Assembly: GCA_951799445.1 (NCBI GenBank)
Contig: OX637296.1
Span: 14,818,001-14,882,000 of the forward strand
DNA length: 64,000 bases
Source: Pseudisothecium myosuroides
Taxonomy: Eukaryota > Streptophyta > Bryopsida > Hypnales > Lembophyllaceae
Direction of reading: 5' to 3'
The notes under the pieces were generated by a model, which was given only the letters and a program-made list of their open reading frames with translations, was not told the origin of the DNA and did no database searches. The position numbers were made by a program, and so were the translations under genes. Below, piece by piece: positions 12,990-24,237 of the stretch (position 1 is the first letter of the stretch; each line of letters opens with the position of its first letter).

Positions 12990-13270
12990 ACAAACGCGAA
13001 TCACAGACAGACAGTCAAGAAGGATTTTTTAAGGGTTAAAATGAAAAGAGAACACGTGGCGCGATGGCAGATATGGCAATTGCCACGTGGAGAGCCAGCT
13101 ACTGTAGAACTGAGTCATTAGTCTTCGCATGAGTCCGTCACGTGCCAAATTAATGGTAGTCAAGTTACCCATAATCCAATCGCCAATCGCCACCTCACAA
13201 GGCTTCTCGAAGAATTAATTAATTTTGGACACTCGAAGAATTTTTATTTACAAGCTTGTTTGTGACAGTA

Positions 13271-13572
13271 AGGTAGTCTGCTCTTAAAGCGACCATTTAA
13301 GAGCTGTTTGCCTTTTCGGGGAAGCTAAACTCCTTGAAACAATTTTCAGTTAATTTTTGGAGGAAGAAAAATGGAATTGGCATCTAACCCAAGTCGTTTC
13401 ATATTTTTTGGACCTTCGTGGAATTAGTTACAAATTTTTGAAGTTGAAATGCAGTGGTCACTAAAACCGACCACCTCCTGAAATGTTTCCAGCTGGTACA
13501 TTGAAGAAAGCAAAATGTACCTCTATGTCATGTTCAATTTCAGAGCCCGCTCGCTTTTAGAGCAGACTACCT
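13271..13572. mobile_element. 302-bp mariner-like MITE (C1)
   Basis: Inverted ends AGGTAGTCTGCTCT...AGAGCAGACTACCT flanked by TA. Shares its internal blocks (GGGGAAGCTAAACTCC, CAAAATGTACCTCTATGT) with the copies at 48672, 49708, 50643, 59446, 60110 and 62764. Confidence 0.85.
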
Positions 13573-13645
13573 TAAGTCAATTGCGCCAATAAGATGGGTA
13601 CACTCGAAATCGCACTCTGCCTAAACCCGTTATAACCATTCAGTA

Positions 13646-14394
13646 AGGTAGGAGGCTCAGAAATGGAGCATCTAAGGGCCGATCCGCCTTCTTCATGTAT
13701 TTCCTTGAACGGGAATGTTTTTAGCTCATTTTTCAGACATAGAGAAATTGATGAGGAATCTAACCCAAGTGGTTTCGTATTTTTCCGAGCATTTTTGAAT
13801 TACTTATGAATTTTCAAACGAGTTGGGTCATAGGTTCCTATTTGTGACCCTAGGTCTTTCATAAACGGTTCACTTGCAATTCTAAATAGAATTGGGAAAG
13901 CAAAGAGAATGATTGGCTCTTGCAATTAATAATGCTTTTTTCCTTGATTCATTCAATGACTATACTAGTCAATTTCAAAACCAACTCATCTCCATTTCAC
14001 AGCCATTTACAGGGTTCATTCTTAAAGCCCGCTCTGTTCTAAACCCTATACCAATGTTATGGGGCTTGCTATTTCTGACCATGGGTTGAAAACAAAATTG
14101 ACAAGGGGTGGTTACAATATTGAGAGTCTTGTGGCCAATCATTATGTGTTACAACTGCATCGGAACCGCGCCATAATTAATTATTGTTCATGGAAAGAGA
14201 ACAATATACATAGCCAAAATGGAGTTGCCGATCAGGAATGGGTTGCCTCCTCTAGTATGCAAGCGTTGTGTTCTTTAGTGGTGCCTTGGAACCTAATTTC
14301 ACTTGCCAACAAGAAAATATAAAAATTTGTTTATTCTAATAATAATAAATAGGTAGTATAACAAAAAGTGGCAGTTAAGGGGTACTGCCTACCT
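13646..14394. mobile_element. 749-bp relative of the mariner-like MITE (C2)
   Basis: Starts TA|AGGTAGGAGGCTC and ends CTGCCTACCT|TA. It is longer than the 300-bp copies; the middle holds extra unique DNA with an 87-codon ATG frame (14059-14322) that resembles no protein I know. Confidence 0.5.
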
Positions 14395-15333
14395 TAACCC
14401 CTAAAGTTCTATGACTATGTTTTCACCAAAAACTTTCAAAAACTTTCATTTCTAATACAGGTACCAAATTTTTGGAAAAAAACTTTTTTTGACATATCTA
14501 ACCGTAGGATCTTGTAGTATGCTGACTTGAAAACAATGGTACAAATTTCAAAAATTTCCACCACATGGATTGCAAGATCAAAGCATTCAAATCCATGGAA
14601 TTATTTTTTTGGCCCTCCGAAAAACAGGGTAGCTACACTTTACAAGCTCACTTTTCTATGAAAAAATGTCCAAAATGAAGGTGCTTCTTTGGATTCTTTT
14701 TCCTAGACAAGTTTTTTACATGCTTAAAATTTTTCAAATCATTTGAAGTTGAAGAATATATAGGAAAAAAATAGTAAATAGAAAGAAGTAGAAAATGATT
14801 CAAAATACTGTTGTTAAGAATTTAATTCTAGAATTGAAAAATGCCAATTCCAATGGTTGCAATGTTAATATAAACAATCTACATCCTATGACTTTATTTT
14901 TTTCAAAAAATATTGAAGATTGAGTAAGATAAAGGACTTCAAAGTTTATTTTAGAATAGAAAATCCATAACTGCCCGCAAACAAAAACTCCTCGTAACTT
15001 TTGACTCATTGATCGAAATGGAATGATTCAAAGCTTTTCAAGTATATATAACTCTAGAGAACCAATTTCAAATTTTTGTTTTTGAAAAAAGTGATTTTTT
15101 GAATTTGCCCGGACTACCCGACCGGGGAAAAAATAACATATTCAGCCATAACTTTTTGACTCATATTTCCAAATGTCATGACATTTAGTGCATATGAAAG
15201 ATATTCCTTGTCCCCATCTTCTATCAAAATTTCAGCCTAAAACATGAAAATCTTGAATCACACATACCTGCCCAAAATTTCTATGTTGCCTTATATGTTG
15301 CCAAAAAACACATGCTGGTCCATTAGGGATTAA
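14394..15333 (+). mobile_element. Diverged TTAA-flanked element (P4)
   Basis: Begins TTAACCCCTAAAG and ends CATTAGGGATTAA, 940 bp; internal blocks correspond to the 934-bp family. It abuts the end of the preceding element directly. Confidence 0.62.
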
Positions 15334-17170
15334 GTCAACTACACCTAAAATCAGATAGAAATAAGCATTAATACACAGTTCCTAATATCGAATTGTGTAA
15401 ATTTTTGTTAGATCTTGTTTGGAGTCAAAGGGGATTCAAAATTCTCATTGCATGCATTTTTGGGATAATTTTATAAATAAATTATGAATTTTTAAAGTGC
15501 TAAAAATTTAAATTTATCCAAACTTGATCCTTAGTTCTCATGTTTAAAAGACTTACATTTTAGGTGGTTCTTCAAATACATTAGGTCATAGTTAGGTGCA
15601 ATGAACTTAGGAAAATTAGTTGGGTTCAAAGATTATATTCTCAATTTCAATTTTCAAAGTACATTGATTTGTACTTTGAGTATAAGTGCAAATTTAGTAC
15701 TACTAACAAAACTCTACTACTAATAAAATTTAGTATTTGCAACACTAATTACCTACTTCAACACTAAATGACAACAACATTGCTAATGTTACCAACACTA
15801 AATGGCAACATAAATACTAATTGTCAACTAAGTTTCCAACAAAAAAACTACACTACAACTAAGATAGTTGACCTTCCACTGAATCAATATCCAACATGAA
15901 CACTAATTGTCAAATAAACAAGAATTACAGTGAATTACATGATAGAGTAAATAACACGGAGTACTAAATTTCATTATTAATATAGTGACACTATAATTTA
16001 TTTTTTGGTATAATATGATAATAATTCAACCTACAAAAATTTCAAATGGTGCCACAAATATTAATACAACAAATCAATGTAATATAACTTACAATCTACA
16101 CTAGTTAGCTTGTCTAATTAAGTGCATGTGAATTTAATGTGCCAAAGTTAAACCATTCATGAAATAATTTAATAAATGTTGGCTAAAATATTATTTTATT
16201 GGACCAAATTCTTAAAAACATTAATTTTTAATGAAAGTAATTTTGTAGCCTTGCTAATAGTACAAATCACTTTAGAATCATTGTACTATTCAATTGCATT
16301 AAAAAATATGTGGATCATAGATGAAATATATACATTCATTAAACTCTAAGGTAAGATGATTTATTATTATCCTTTGTACATACAAACTTATCAGATCCAC
16401 AAATAATTTTTGATGGCAAATCAAAGAATTTTCATATATATTTTAGTCAATTTGCTTTTGAAAAAGTAAAGATATATGTAGTCATTACTAGTAACTGGTA
16501 CATGCAAAATACATATAACTTCCCATCTTAAACCATAGGTAGGACTATTTTTGTCCTTTTGAAGCTAACAACGCTTTCCTAATCTCCAAATCTGTTATAT
16601 GAATAATCCAAAACTATCTTTTTAGATTGCGGAAAAACAAAGTCGTCTTTTAAGTTGATTGCTAGTCTTTATATTGTGATTTTCCTTTTATTATTTACAA
16701 GAAAGTATATTCAATCATCAAGAAAGTACATCGCACCATACAAGATTGATTGAAACCTTTTTTTGAAGATAAGAGAATATTACTAGTTTTCTAGCAAAGT
16801 GCCCCATAAACAAAAGTTATACCCCTCTAAGTGCAAAATGCCCAAGAAACCACACAAAAACTTAAAATTGTTACTGTCAATTCTTTATAGAATAATAAAC
16901 ATTTCTTTATGGAAATATTTGACCACCCATTCCATTTGGATTAGTGATGTGAAATATATAAACAACCTTGTTTTCCAAGCAATTAAGGCATCTTCCTCAA
17001 AAAAGAATACATAGTATTTGTTTTTGAGCTCAATTCTTACAACTTTTCCAAAAGTATTAAGCATTACAAGAAAAATGAGGCCTAAAGAAGGTCCCCAAAC
17101 TCAAGACCATTAGTAATGTCATTATTGTACCAAAAAATAAAGAAAAATTCAAAAAAGAATAGTCCTAGTT
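15334..17170. other. AT-rich intergenic DNA, no gene seen
   Basis: Starts with a reversed fragment of the AGGTAACTACACC family (about 15334-15500), then AT-rich DNA with short reiterations of AACACTAAAT around 15700-15850. A 71-codon frame at 16799-17014 has no coding character. Confidence 0.5.
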
Positions 17171-17338
17171 GATCAAATTTCGACTAGAAAGGACTACAAT
17201 TATTAAAATATTATTATTTTTAGAGTTTTTTTAAGCAAGTATCATTGCTATTTTGGTCAAATTTTGACTAGAAAGGACTACAATTATTAAAATATGGTTA
17301 TTTTTAGAATTTTTTTAAGCAAGTGTCATTGCTATTTA
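17171..17338. repeat. 84-bp direct tandem duplication
   Basis: Units start at 17171 and 17255 and share CGACTAGAAAGGACTACAAT-type sequence and the AAGCAAGTATCATTGCTATT block with few differences. Confidence 0.85.
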
Positions 17339-17632
17339 GTTTTGCGGCCTTCTTGAAGTCCCATTTCTCTTGTAATGTCAACAGGGTGTACATTACTTCC
17401 TATCACAAATTCACAATCTTACCATTTCAATTGACATGTTTCACTTCCATTTTAGAACTATTGCAGATAATTTAATTTTTCATTCCACGTTGAACCTACT
17501 TCCACTCAATAATTTATTTTGTTTTACTTTTTATTTTCCTAGATTCTCAATTCAATCATTAGAGAAAAGACAAGGCCTTTGGAGGGCCGCTCCACAACCC
17601 TCCAAGGACCCCGTAGATTACATTTTTTTTAC

Positions 17633-18566
17633 TTAACCCCTAAAGGCCCAAGGCCTTTTTTCTGCCAAAAAACACTCAAAATTGCCATTTCTATAGCAAA
17701 AAGTACAAAAAAATTCAAATTGTTTTTTTTTCCACATCTAACCATAGGATCTTACACCTAATTGGTATGAGAATGTGTGGAAAAAATTTCAGAATTTTTG
17801 ACCGCACAGATTGCAAGATATCTGAGTTTAAAGTGGAAAAAACAAGTTTTTCAGCACATTGCGGGACCAGATTTTTTGACTTTAAACATTTTTAACTTAA
17901 AATTTTTGCACTACAACGTTTGGAGCTTTAAATCTTTATTGTAGAGAATTGAGTTGAGAGTCTAGGGGGAAAAAAAAAGTTCAAAAAAACTTAATTATCA
18001 TTCTTAAAAAAATTGTTAAGTAGAAGTAGGTACAAGATAGAAGGAAAATCTAAAATATTCATATATTTTAGATGGAATTAAAATGCACTAATCCCAATGG
18101 TGAGATTGTTCTAGCAAGTAAACTAAACCATACCAAAAAAAAAAATTGATAAATTACAAAAATTGCATTCCGAAATGAACCCTACAAGTTATTTTTTTTC
18201 AAGAAGATGCTCTAACTGCCCGAAAAACAAGAATGTCCATAACTTCCTCATAACAAATCCAAATGAAATGAATCAAAGCTTTCCAGATAGACAAAAATAT
18301 AATCTATGAGAAAAAAAATATTTAAAAAAAAAATTCAAAATTTTGCAAATTTTTTTGCTGCCCCCCGTCCCCACGCATTCCAAGAAATGGCATAACTTCT
18401 CGCTCAAAGGTCCGATTTCAAATATTTTTTTCTTCTGCCACATACCTCTCTCAATTCTTTATATTCACAAAAAGTTTCAAAAAAATCAGGAGAAAATTTC
18501 AGCAAAAAGGTACATGCCCGAAAACGTATTTGTCCTCCGAAGGGACAATGGGCTTTTAGGGGTTAA
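17633..18566 (+). mobile_element. 934-bp TTAA-flanked, piggyBac-like MITE (P1)
   Basis: TTAA at both borders; termini CCCCTAAAGGCCCAAGGCC and ...GGGCTTTTAGGGG are inverted over the first 13 or so bases. The same length, to the base, as the copy at 53828-54761. No transposase frame. Confidence 0.8.
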
Positions 18567-19026
18567 GCATTAGTTTTACCCTATAGCCGCTCACCTTATG
18601 CCACGATGTCAGATGTTTGGCAGTAGTTCAAAATCCAATTACAAAGTGATAAATAATCAGGATTAAGGTGCTCTAATGCATCTCAATCCTGATTATTGAA
18701 TACTTGGTACTCGGATGCACCTTGCACTCAAATCAAATTGTGAAAAGAAAGCAAATGTCCAAAAATAGTCCAATGACCATTTATCATCAAATTTTTTTCA
18801 GGATGGCAATGTGAAAGACTTACTTTATTGACATTTGCTGAGAATGAAGGGTGAAGAGGTTGCTTTTATAGAAAAATCAATTGTCCACCAAGAATCCTCA
18901 AAGGCTATGGGATTATTTGAAGATAGATCCCGCTCATTGTCAAATGCAGGAATTGCGTTCAAAGTTGAATTTCAAACCTCATTAAGGCATAATAGAATAA
19001 CTTTTTTCAAAAAGCTTTGAACTAAA

Positions 19027-19601
19027 TTAACCCTAAAGGACCATGAGTGCAAATTTCGAACAACAAATGAATGGAAACATGTCACAAACTCACCGAAATG
19101 CATTTTTTCATCCATCAATTCTTTTTAAGATTCTTCTATTAATCCTTAAACATTTGTATGGTTCAAATTATAAAGACTTTGCTTTGGAAATATTCTATAA
19201 TTCAAAGGGTATTGGAAGGTCTAGCCTCAAAAAGTCACTTTTTCAATTCAAAAAATGGCCCTTCAAAAATGACTTGAATCAAAAAATAAAATAATATTTT
19301 TCAAATTCACTATGATTAGAACTTAGCATTTTGAACTTATAGAAAAAAAATTCTTGTAAAAATCATAAATATTCAATCTACAGTTGATTTTAGAAGGAAG
19401 TTTCAATTTCAAATTTCAAATTTTGTTGTAAAATATTGGTTTATATATTTGTTGATCTAACCATATGGATGTGATCTATAAAATAATATTTTACAACTAT
19501 TGTTTGAGAGTCATCATTAAAATATTATTTTAAGTTGCATTTTATAATAGATCTTCACAATTTTGAAAATCTGGACATTTCCATGGTCTTTCAAAGGTTA
19601 G
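19027..19601 (+). mobile_element. 575-bp TTAA-type element inside the fold-back arm (P7)
   Basis: Ends TTAACCCTAAAGGACCATG and CATGGTCTTTCAAAGGTTAG are inverted relatives. Removing it restores the continuity of the fold-back left arm. Confidence 0.55.
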
Positions 19602-19673
19602 TGTAAGGAATGAAGCTAACTTTTATCTTAAAAAATTTGTTTGAAGTTTAGAGCCTCCAATAAAAAGTTATAG

Positions 19674-19973
19674 CATTAGAAGAGATTTGAGGGCTCTAAG
19701 AGCCCGCGAGTTATCAGGTAGTTCCCTGCCTGGGAACTTTGCCACGCGCGCAGGCTGACGTGGTCGAGAGAGTGCCACGTCGGATTTTTCGATTTTTTTT
19801 TTCGATTTTTTTTTCTTACTGTTTTTTTTAATTTCAGAAGCAATTTTTTTTTTTTTTTTTTTTTTTTGAATAATTAGGGTCTGACAGCAGCCCGACGCTC
19901 CCTTCCTGCATCGAGAACAGATCTGGGAATGGGCCTGAAACGGCCCTCGAATGCCCCCAAATCTCTTCTAATG
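19674..19973. mobile_element. 300-bp element with CATTAGAAGAGATTTG ends (H1)
   Basis: Inverted ends CATTAGAAGAGATTTG...CAAATCTCTTCTAATG surrounding a GC-richer core with GCCACGT motifs and a run of about 26 T. Two relatives at 20725-21002 and 50974-51240. Confidence 0.65.
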
Positions 19974-20724
19974 GCAAATTCAAAGAGGGTGTTTGAAAAT
20001 GTCCAAAAAAAATTCCCTTCCAATCCATCTCTGAAATTTGGCCATAACTCTTAATTGGAGTTTCAAAATGTTAAATGGATTTTTTTAGATGAAAGTTAGC
20101 TTGGTTCCCTACATTAACTTAGTTCAATTTTTTTTGAAAAAGTTATTCTTCTATGCCTAAATGAGGTCTGAAATTCAACTTTGAATACAATTCTTCCATT
20201 TGACTTAACTATCAGCAGTTGAGCTCCTATTCATCCTAATTTACATATCCCACATAGATTGTTTTACTTACCACTATTCCACTTATATAAAGAGCTTCTC
20301 TTCCCATCTTCAAACTTACAAAATTAAGTAAGTGGCTTTTGAAGTTAGTTGTGTAAAAATTTCAAGTTGAGGAGGATTCAATGTTTAAAACCCTAGTATG
20401 TTGGGGTTCACAAAAGATGTTAATTGTTCATTTTGAGCAACATCTTACAATCTATGAAGTCAAAATTTCTAAAAAATATGTCTATATGTTCTCATCAAAT
20501 CTTATACAAGATCCAATGGTTGGATATGAATCCTAAGCGAGATCCTAAGTCTTTGGATTAGGCATAGCAATTTTGGATAAATACGAGGTAACTACACCTA
20601 AAACCAGTCCCTGTCTAAAACAAACCCATACAAATCCATTTATATGTACCTAAAATGTATTCCATTTATTCATGAGAGTCTAAGGTCAATTCTAGAAGCA
20701 CCTATTTTCAGCACTTTGGAAACT

Positions 20725-21002
20725 CATTAGAGGGGATTCAGGGGTCTAGAAGGGCTGTGAGTTCCCGTGCTTTCCCAAACTGCGAGAATGCTACAGGAAC
20801 GAGCTGCAGCAGTTGGCTGATGTGACAGAACGACCGCCACATCATTTTTTGAATTTTTTTTTTTTTGCTCAAAATGATATTTTATTTCTTATTTTATTTT
20901 TAATAAATATTTTTTGACAGCTATACCGTTGTTCACAGAATCGGGTCAAATTGGGGAACGGCCTTGAAACAACCCTCCAGAGACCCCAAAAAACATCTAA
21001 TG
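20725..21002. mobile_element. 278-bp CATTAGA element (H2)
   Basis: CATTAGAGGGGATT at the left and ACATCTAATG at the right; GC-rich core with GCCACATCA followed by a T run, as in H1. Confidence 0.55.
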
Positions 21003-21035
21003 CATAGTTTATTCAAATAGCCAATGTTCAAAAAA

Positions 21036-21191
21036 TATGGGCAATTTCATTGAAATGGCGGTATTCCAAGTGCCACTTCAATGATGTGCCATTTTCACCA
21101 TCTAGAATAGGTATAGATTTCAAAACAGGCGTTCTGATCTGTTTTTAGGCCATTTTAAAATAATATCGCCATTTTAATGAAATTGCCTATA
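21036..21191. mobile_element. 156-bp MITE with 30-bp inverted ends
   Basis: GGGCAATTTCATTGAAATGG at the left pairs with the reverse complement CCATTTTAATGAAATTGCC at the right, with four or so differences over 30 bases. Confidence 0.72.
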
Positions 21192-21307
21192 AATGTATTC
21201 TAAAAGAATCTAAAATCTTCTTTCAACTACCAGCAAGGTCCGACAAAAAAAGTTCAATATGATAATGAAAAGTACGATGAATTGCTTATTTTGGTTGATT
21301 TTGGCCT

Positions 21308-22450
21308 TAATCCTCAATCATGAAACTTTTATTACGGGTTACTGAATTAGACATTGAAAGAATTTGTTGTAGTTAGAGTGACTCAGAACATTGTGTAACG
21401 AGGTAATCATGGTGGCCTTTTTGTGTTGAAAAAGTATTATACTTTTCTATATACTTTGGAGGGACTTATCAATTAATTCAAAGATTGGGGGGGAAGGGTC
21501 TACTCGGTTCACACTTTACACCAAGGTTGAACCAAAGACCCTCTAGAATTATTAAAGCAATGATTGGTAGAGAGATATCAGACGTGGTCCAAGTTGGGTT
21601 TATACTTTGGCCAAGGCCCATGCCATTTTTCATAAATGAGAGGTGTCCACTTAGGATCCTACCTGGCTAAAGCAGAGAATGTTTTGCCGGGTTTTTTTCT
21701 AGGAGCTTTTTCTTTTACCATCTCTTTGAGGTAGGTCGAACAGATTTCTAGGAGACCATGTCGGACTAAAACCTCACAACCATAGATTTTGTTTATTTAA
21801 TTGATTTTGCGGTTGACAAGTCAAATCTAATAATAAATAGATATAGCTCGGCTACGGTATTTCTTGGGGTTTATACCAAGACCACGCAAATTGCAAAGTG
21901 CCATTACTATTTTTTGTCTTAGTCTCTCGCTTTGTATGGTTACATCTAAGAGCAAGGCCAATGCGGAGACGGATGAGCGCACTGAGAATTATCAGAAATG
22001 GGACGTTTAAAGCCTCAAGGGCGGGCCAGGCTTCTTGCCAGCCTACCGCTTGGTGCATCGCCCTCAATGCAACAACGGGCTAAGACCCACCAAATACCGC
22101 GGTACAATTCTTTTTGAATTTTTAAGTGAATACTTTCTACCTTCTAAGCATGTTGTGGGTGAGGTGTCAAAGAATCTCAGCTTTTGGAGGGTTGTTCTGT
22201 GCTCTACAAATCGCGTCAAAATGCTGAGCAGGGGCTCTCATTTGTCAAAACCTGGAAAATGCAGTTGACTAGAATGACCTCATTGGAACCAACTGTTTCC
22301 AAAAGGACTTTATAAGCCCTGTTGGCAGTGTTCCCGTGCTTGTTCCAGGGTTGCATTGGAGCTGCTCCAACAAAGTGGGCAGTACCTTGGAGTGCTTCTG
22401 GTCCTTGGTCTGGCAATAGTGTAAACCGGCCATCAATAAGACAATTTTGT
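21308..22450. other. Intergenic DNA with one possible small element
   Basis: No convincing gene. At about 21845-22112 the ends CGGTATTTCTTGGGGTTTA and the reverse complement of CACCAAATACCGCGG are loosely inverted, hinting at an old MITE of about 265 bp. Confidence 0.3.
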
Positions 22451-23868
22451 TCACTGTAGGGGTTTCCTTTTCAAGAATGCAAAAGAGCAGCCTGCCTCAT
22501 TGGTAAACAATGTCAGTATGCAAACTTTCCACCGCCGTGACCGGCGTGCTTCACGTTGCTGCAAGCCTGCAACTCGTGGTCTACGGACGTTATCGAAGAT
22601 TTTTTTTTTCTGTAATTTTGTACGCAAACGAGCAAGCCTTATCGACAATGTCGGTTCACCTCACGTGCATCTCACTCAGTTATGAACTTGTGATGTATAT
22701 TAAATCCTTTGAATTTTGAGAGATCAATGCTTTCCTTGGTCGCAACTCCAATTTTCTCAACTCTTGTTGACATCGGCAACGCGGGACCAGCTGACTTCCG
22801 GGCCGGGACCACTTCCGGTGTCTGTATTTCTCGATACTCGAGCTGCGGGATATCGATCATTGCATACAGCCACAGTGATAAGTATGGGAGATACATGCTT
22901 GTTTTTGTTTCCATTTAATACCTTTCGGGAGTACTGTAGAATTTTCACATCGATTTTGCACTAGGAAGTGGGGGTATCATAGCAGGGAAAATTTATGGCA
23001 GAAATTTCTCTTTTGTGGCAATTTGTAATCAGGGAGTCGCAGTCCGGGAAACGGAGATAATCGATCTTCATAGCTGGATGTGTGCACTGTAGTGCGTGGT
23101 GACGAAACCTGGAAGAACGTCTGAAACTGGTGTTACGATCTGGTGAACCGATCAACTTATATCGAGGTACAGTACATTACTCTTTCAACTTCTAGCTAGC
23201 TGCTATCAGTTCTGCCGCATAAGCGCTTAGATCAATGCCTTTGACGGCGTGATCGTGATTCCAAGTTGCTCTGCTTTCTGTCAATAGGAGAAATACGAGT
23301 GTCAGTCAATGGAGTTTTGTCGGAGAATTCCATAGTCAATGTCCAGGGATGATAGAGTAAGATACACCAGGATACATTAAAAATGGAGTTTGGACACGAA
23401 AGGACGTTTGTCCAATTTCCAAACTGGATTTCTCCTGTGCGTTTCGATCTTGTTCCGATCGTTCAAATGCCGTCTTCCACAACACCAAAATCACGACGAT
23501 CGAAGCTAGCAAAACTCTAGAAACTAGCTACAGTAGGACACAATGTACAATACAGATTAGTGGTCTCAGTTGTAACTAGCTCAAACTGCACGCCAAGTGC
23601 ACTGAAACCCTAAACTGACACGAGATTTACTCTCTTCAAATTCTTCACGTGTAGAGCCCTAGAAAATCGTAGATATCGATTACTCGTCTGCCCGACGTCC
23701 CAGTCGACTAAAAATCACAAGTGTGTCACATTGCAGCACACTGCAGCTCGATCAAGCTCCAAACCCCAGGTGGGTTTCCGAGTCGAAGCTCAAATTCAAC
23801 CAATCACAACCATTCCAGCAAGACTAGTTTTGTGCGAGAATCAACCTCTTACTACGAATTCGTCCAGC
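22451..23868. other. GC-richer island upstream of the candidate gene at 23869
   Basis: Base composition rises sharply compared with both sides. Overlapping short frames occur on both strands; the best is an 80-codon ATG frame on the minus strand (22914-22672), for which I recognise no family. The stretch 23200-23868 may be promoter and leader of the plus-strand candidate. Confidence 0.35.
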
Positions 23869-24237
23869 ATGTCTACAAACTGCACCCCAGAGTCGACTTC
23901 AGGCACGAATTCGGACCCAAATAGCAAACCCGGCAGTCCGGAGGTGCTCCCCGCCATCGATGAAACTCGGCCCAGCAGTGTGGAGGTGCAGGATTTGGAC
24001 AACAAGGACGAGGAGCAATTGAAGAGATCACAGTGTGCTGCTAATCCTGGTTTGTGTCGAAAGAAGGGCATGAAGGACAGGATTCGGGGGGTGAGAGAGA
24101 AGTACGTTTCGTGCTTGCAAGCCATCGACGGCGCGGGCGACGTGCGCAGTTGCGCTGGAGGGCCGGCTGTGGCCATTCCTGCTTCTGAGCCTTTTGACTG
24201 CGCAGCTTCTCCCTCTCCAGCTGCAATTGCCAAATGA
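23869..24237 (+). CDS. Candidate small protein of unknown function, 122 aa
   Basis: First in-frame ATG is at 23869 ([10 protein letters not shown]). The frame stays open upstream to about 23731 without an ATG, so an upstream exon is possible: there are AG dinucleotides after pyrimidine/GC stretches at 23730-23745. The N-terminal half is Ser/Thr/Pro/Asp/Glu rich (PEST-like, residues 1-55); a basic stretch ([16 protein letters not shown], about 65-82) follows; the C-terminus is Ala/Pro/Cys rich with five or so cysteines after residue 50. No signal peptide or membrane segment. I recognise no domain. Support is only compositional: a GC-rich frame in an AT-rich setting, with AT-rich DNA containing AATAAAG at about 24721 downstream. 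It could equally be an expressed non-coding or random open frame. Confidence 0.38.
   Translation: MSTNCTPESTSGTNSDPNSKPGSPEVLPAIDETRPSSVEVQDLDNKDEEQLKRSQCAANPGLCRKKGMKDRIRGVREKYVSCLQAIDGAGDVRSCAGGPAVAIPASEPFDCAASPSPAAIAK

Larger units (their letters stand above)
18940..20205. mobile_element. Fold-back element F1, interrupted by two other elements
   Basis: Left arm 18940-19026 plus 19602-19673; right arm 20041-20205 in reverse complement. The left arm is split by a TTAA element (19027-19601) and the centre by a 300-bp element (19674-19973). Arms are similar to the palindrome at 41950-42306. Confidence 0.7.
20586..21307. mobile_element. Second AGGTAACTACACC element (E2) with two nested inserts
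   Basis: Both ends align with E1 (1405-2614): the left about 140 bp and the right about 120 bp. The interior is different, being made of H2 (20725-21002) and a 156-bp MITE (21036-21191). The terminal TA is lost on the left. Confidence 0.6.

Noticed and set aside
13646..14394. Protein-coding gene in the long C2 element (14059-14322)
   Set aside because: 87-codon frame with no recognised domain, inside a transposon-bounded segment and not shared with sister copies.
23841..24233. 130-codon minus-strand frame
   Set aside because: Mirror of the plus-strand candidate at 23869-24237; no start context or splice support, and low-complexity composition.
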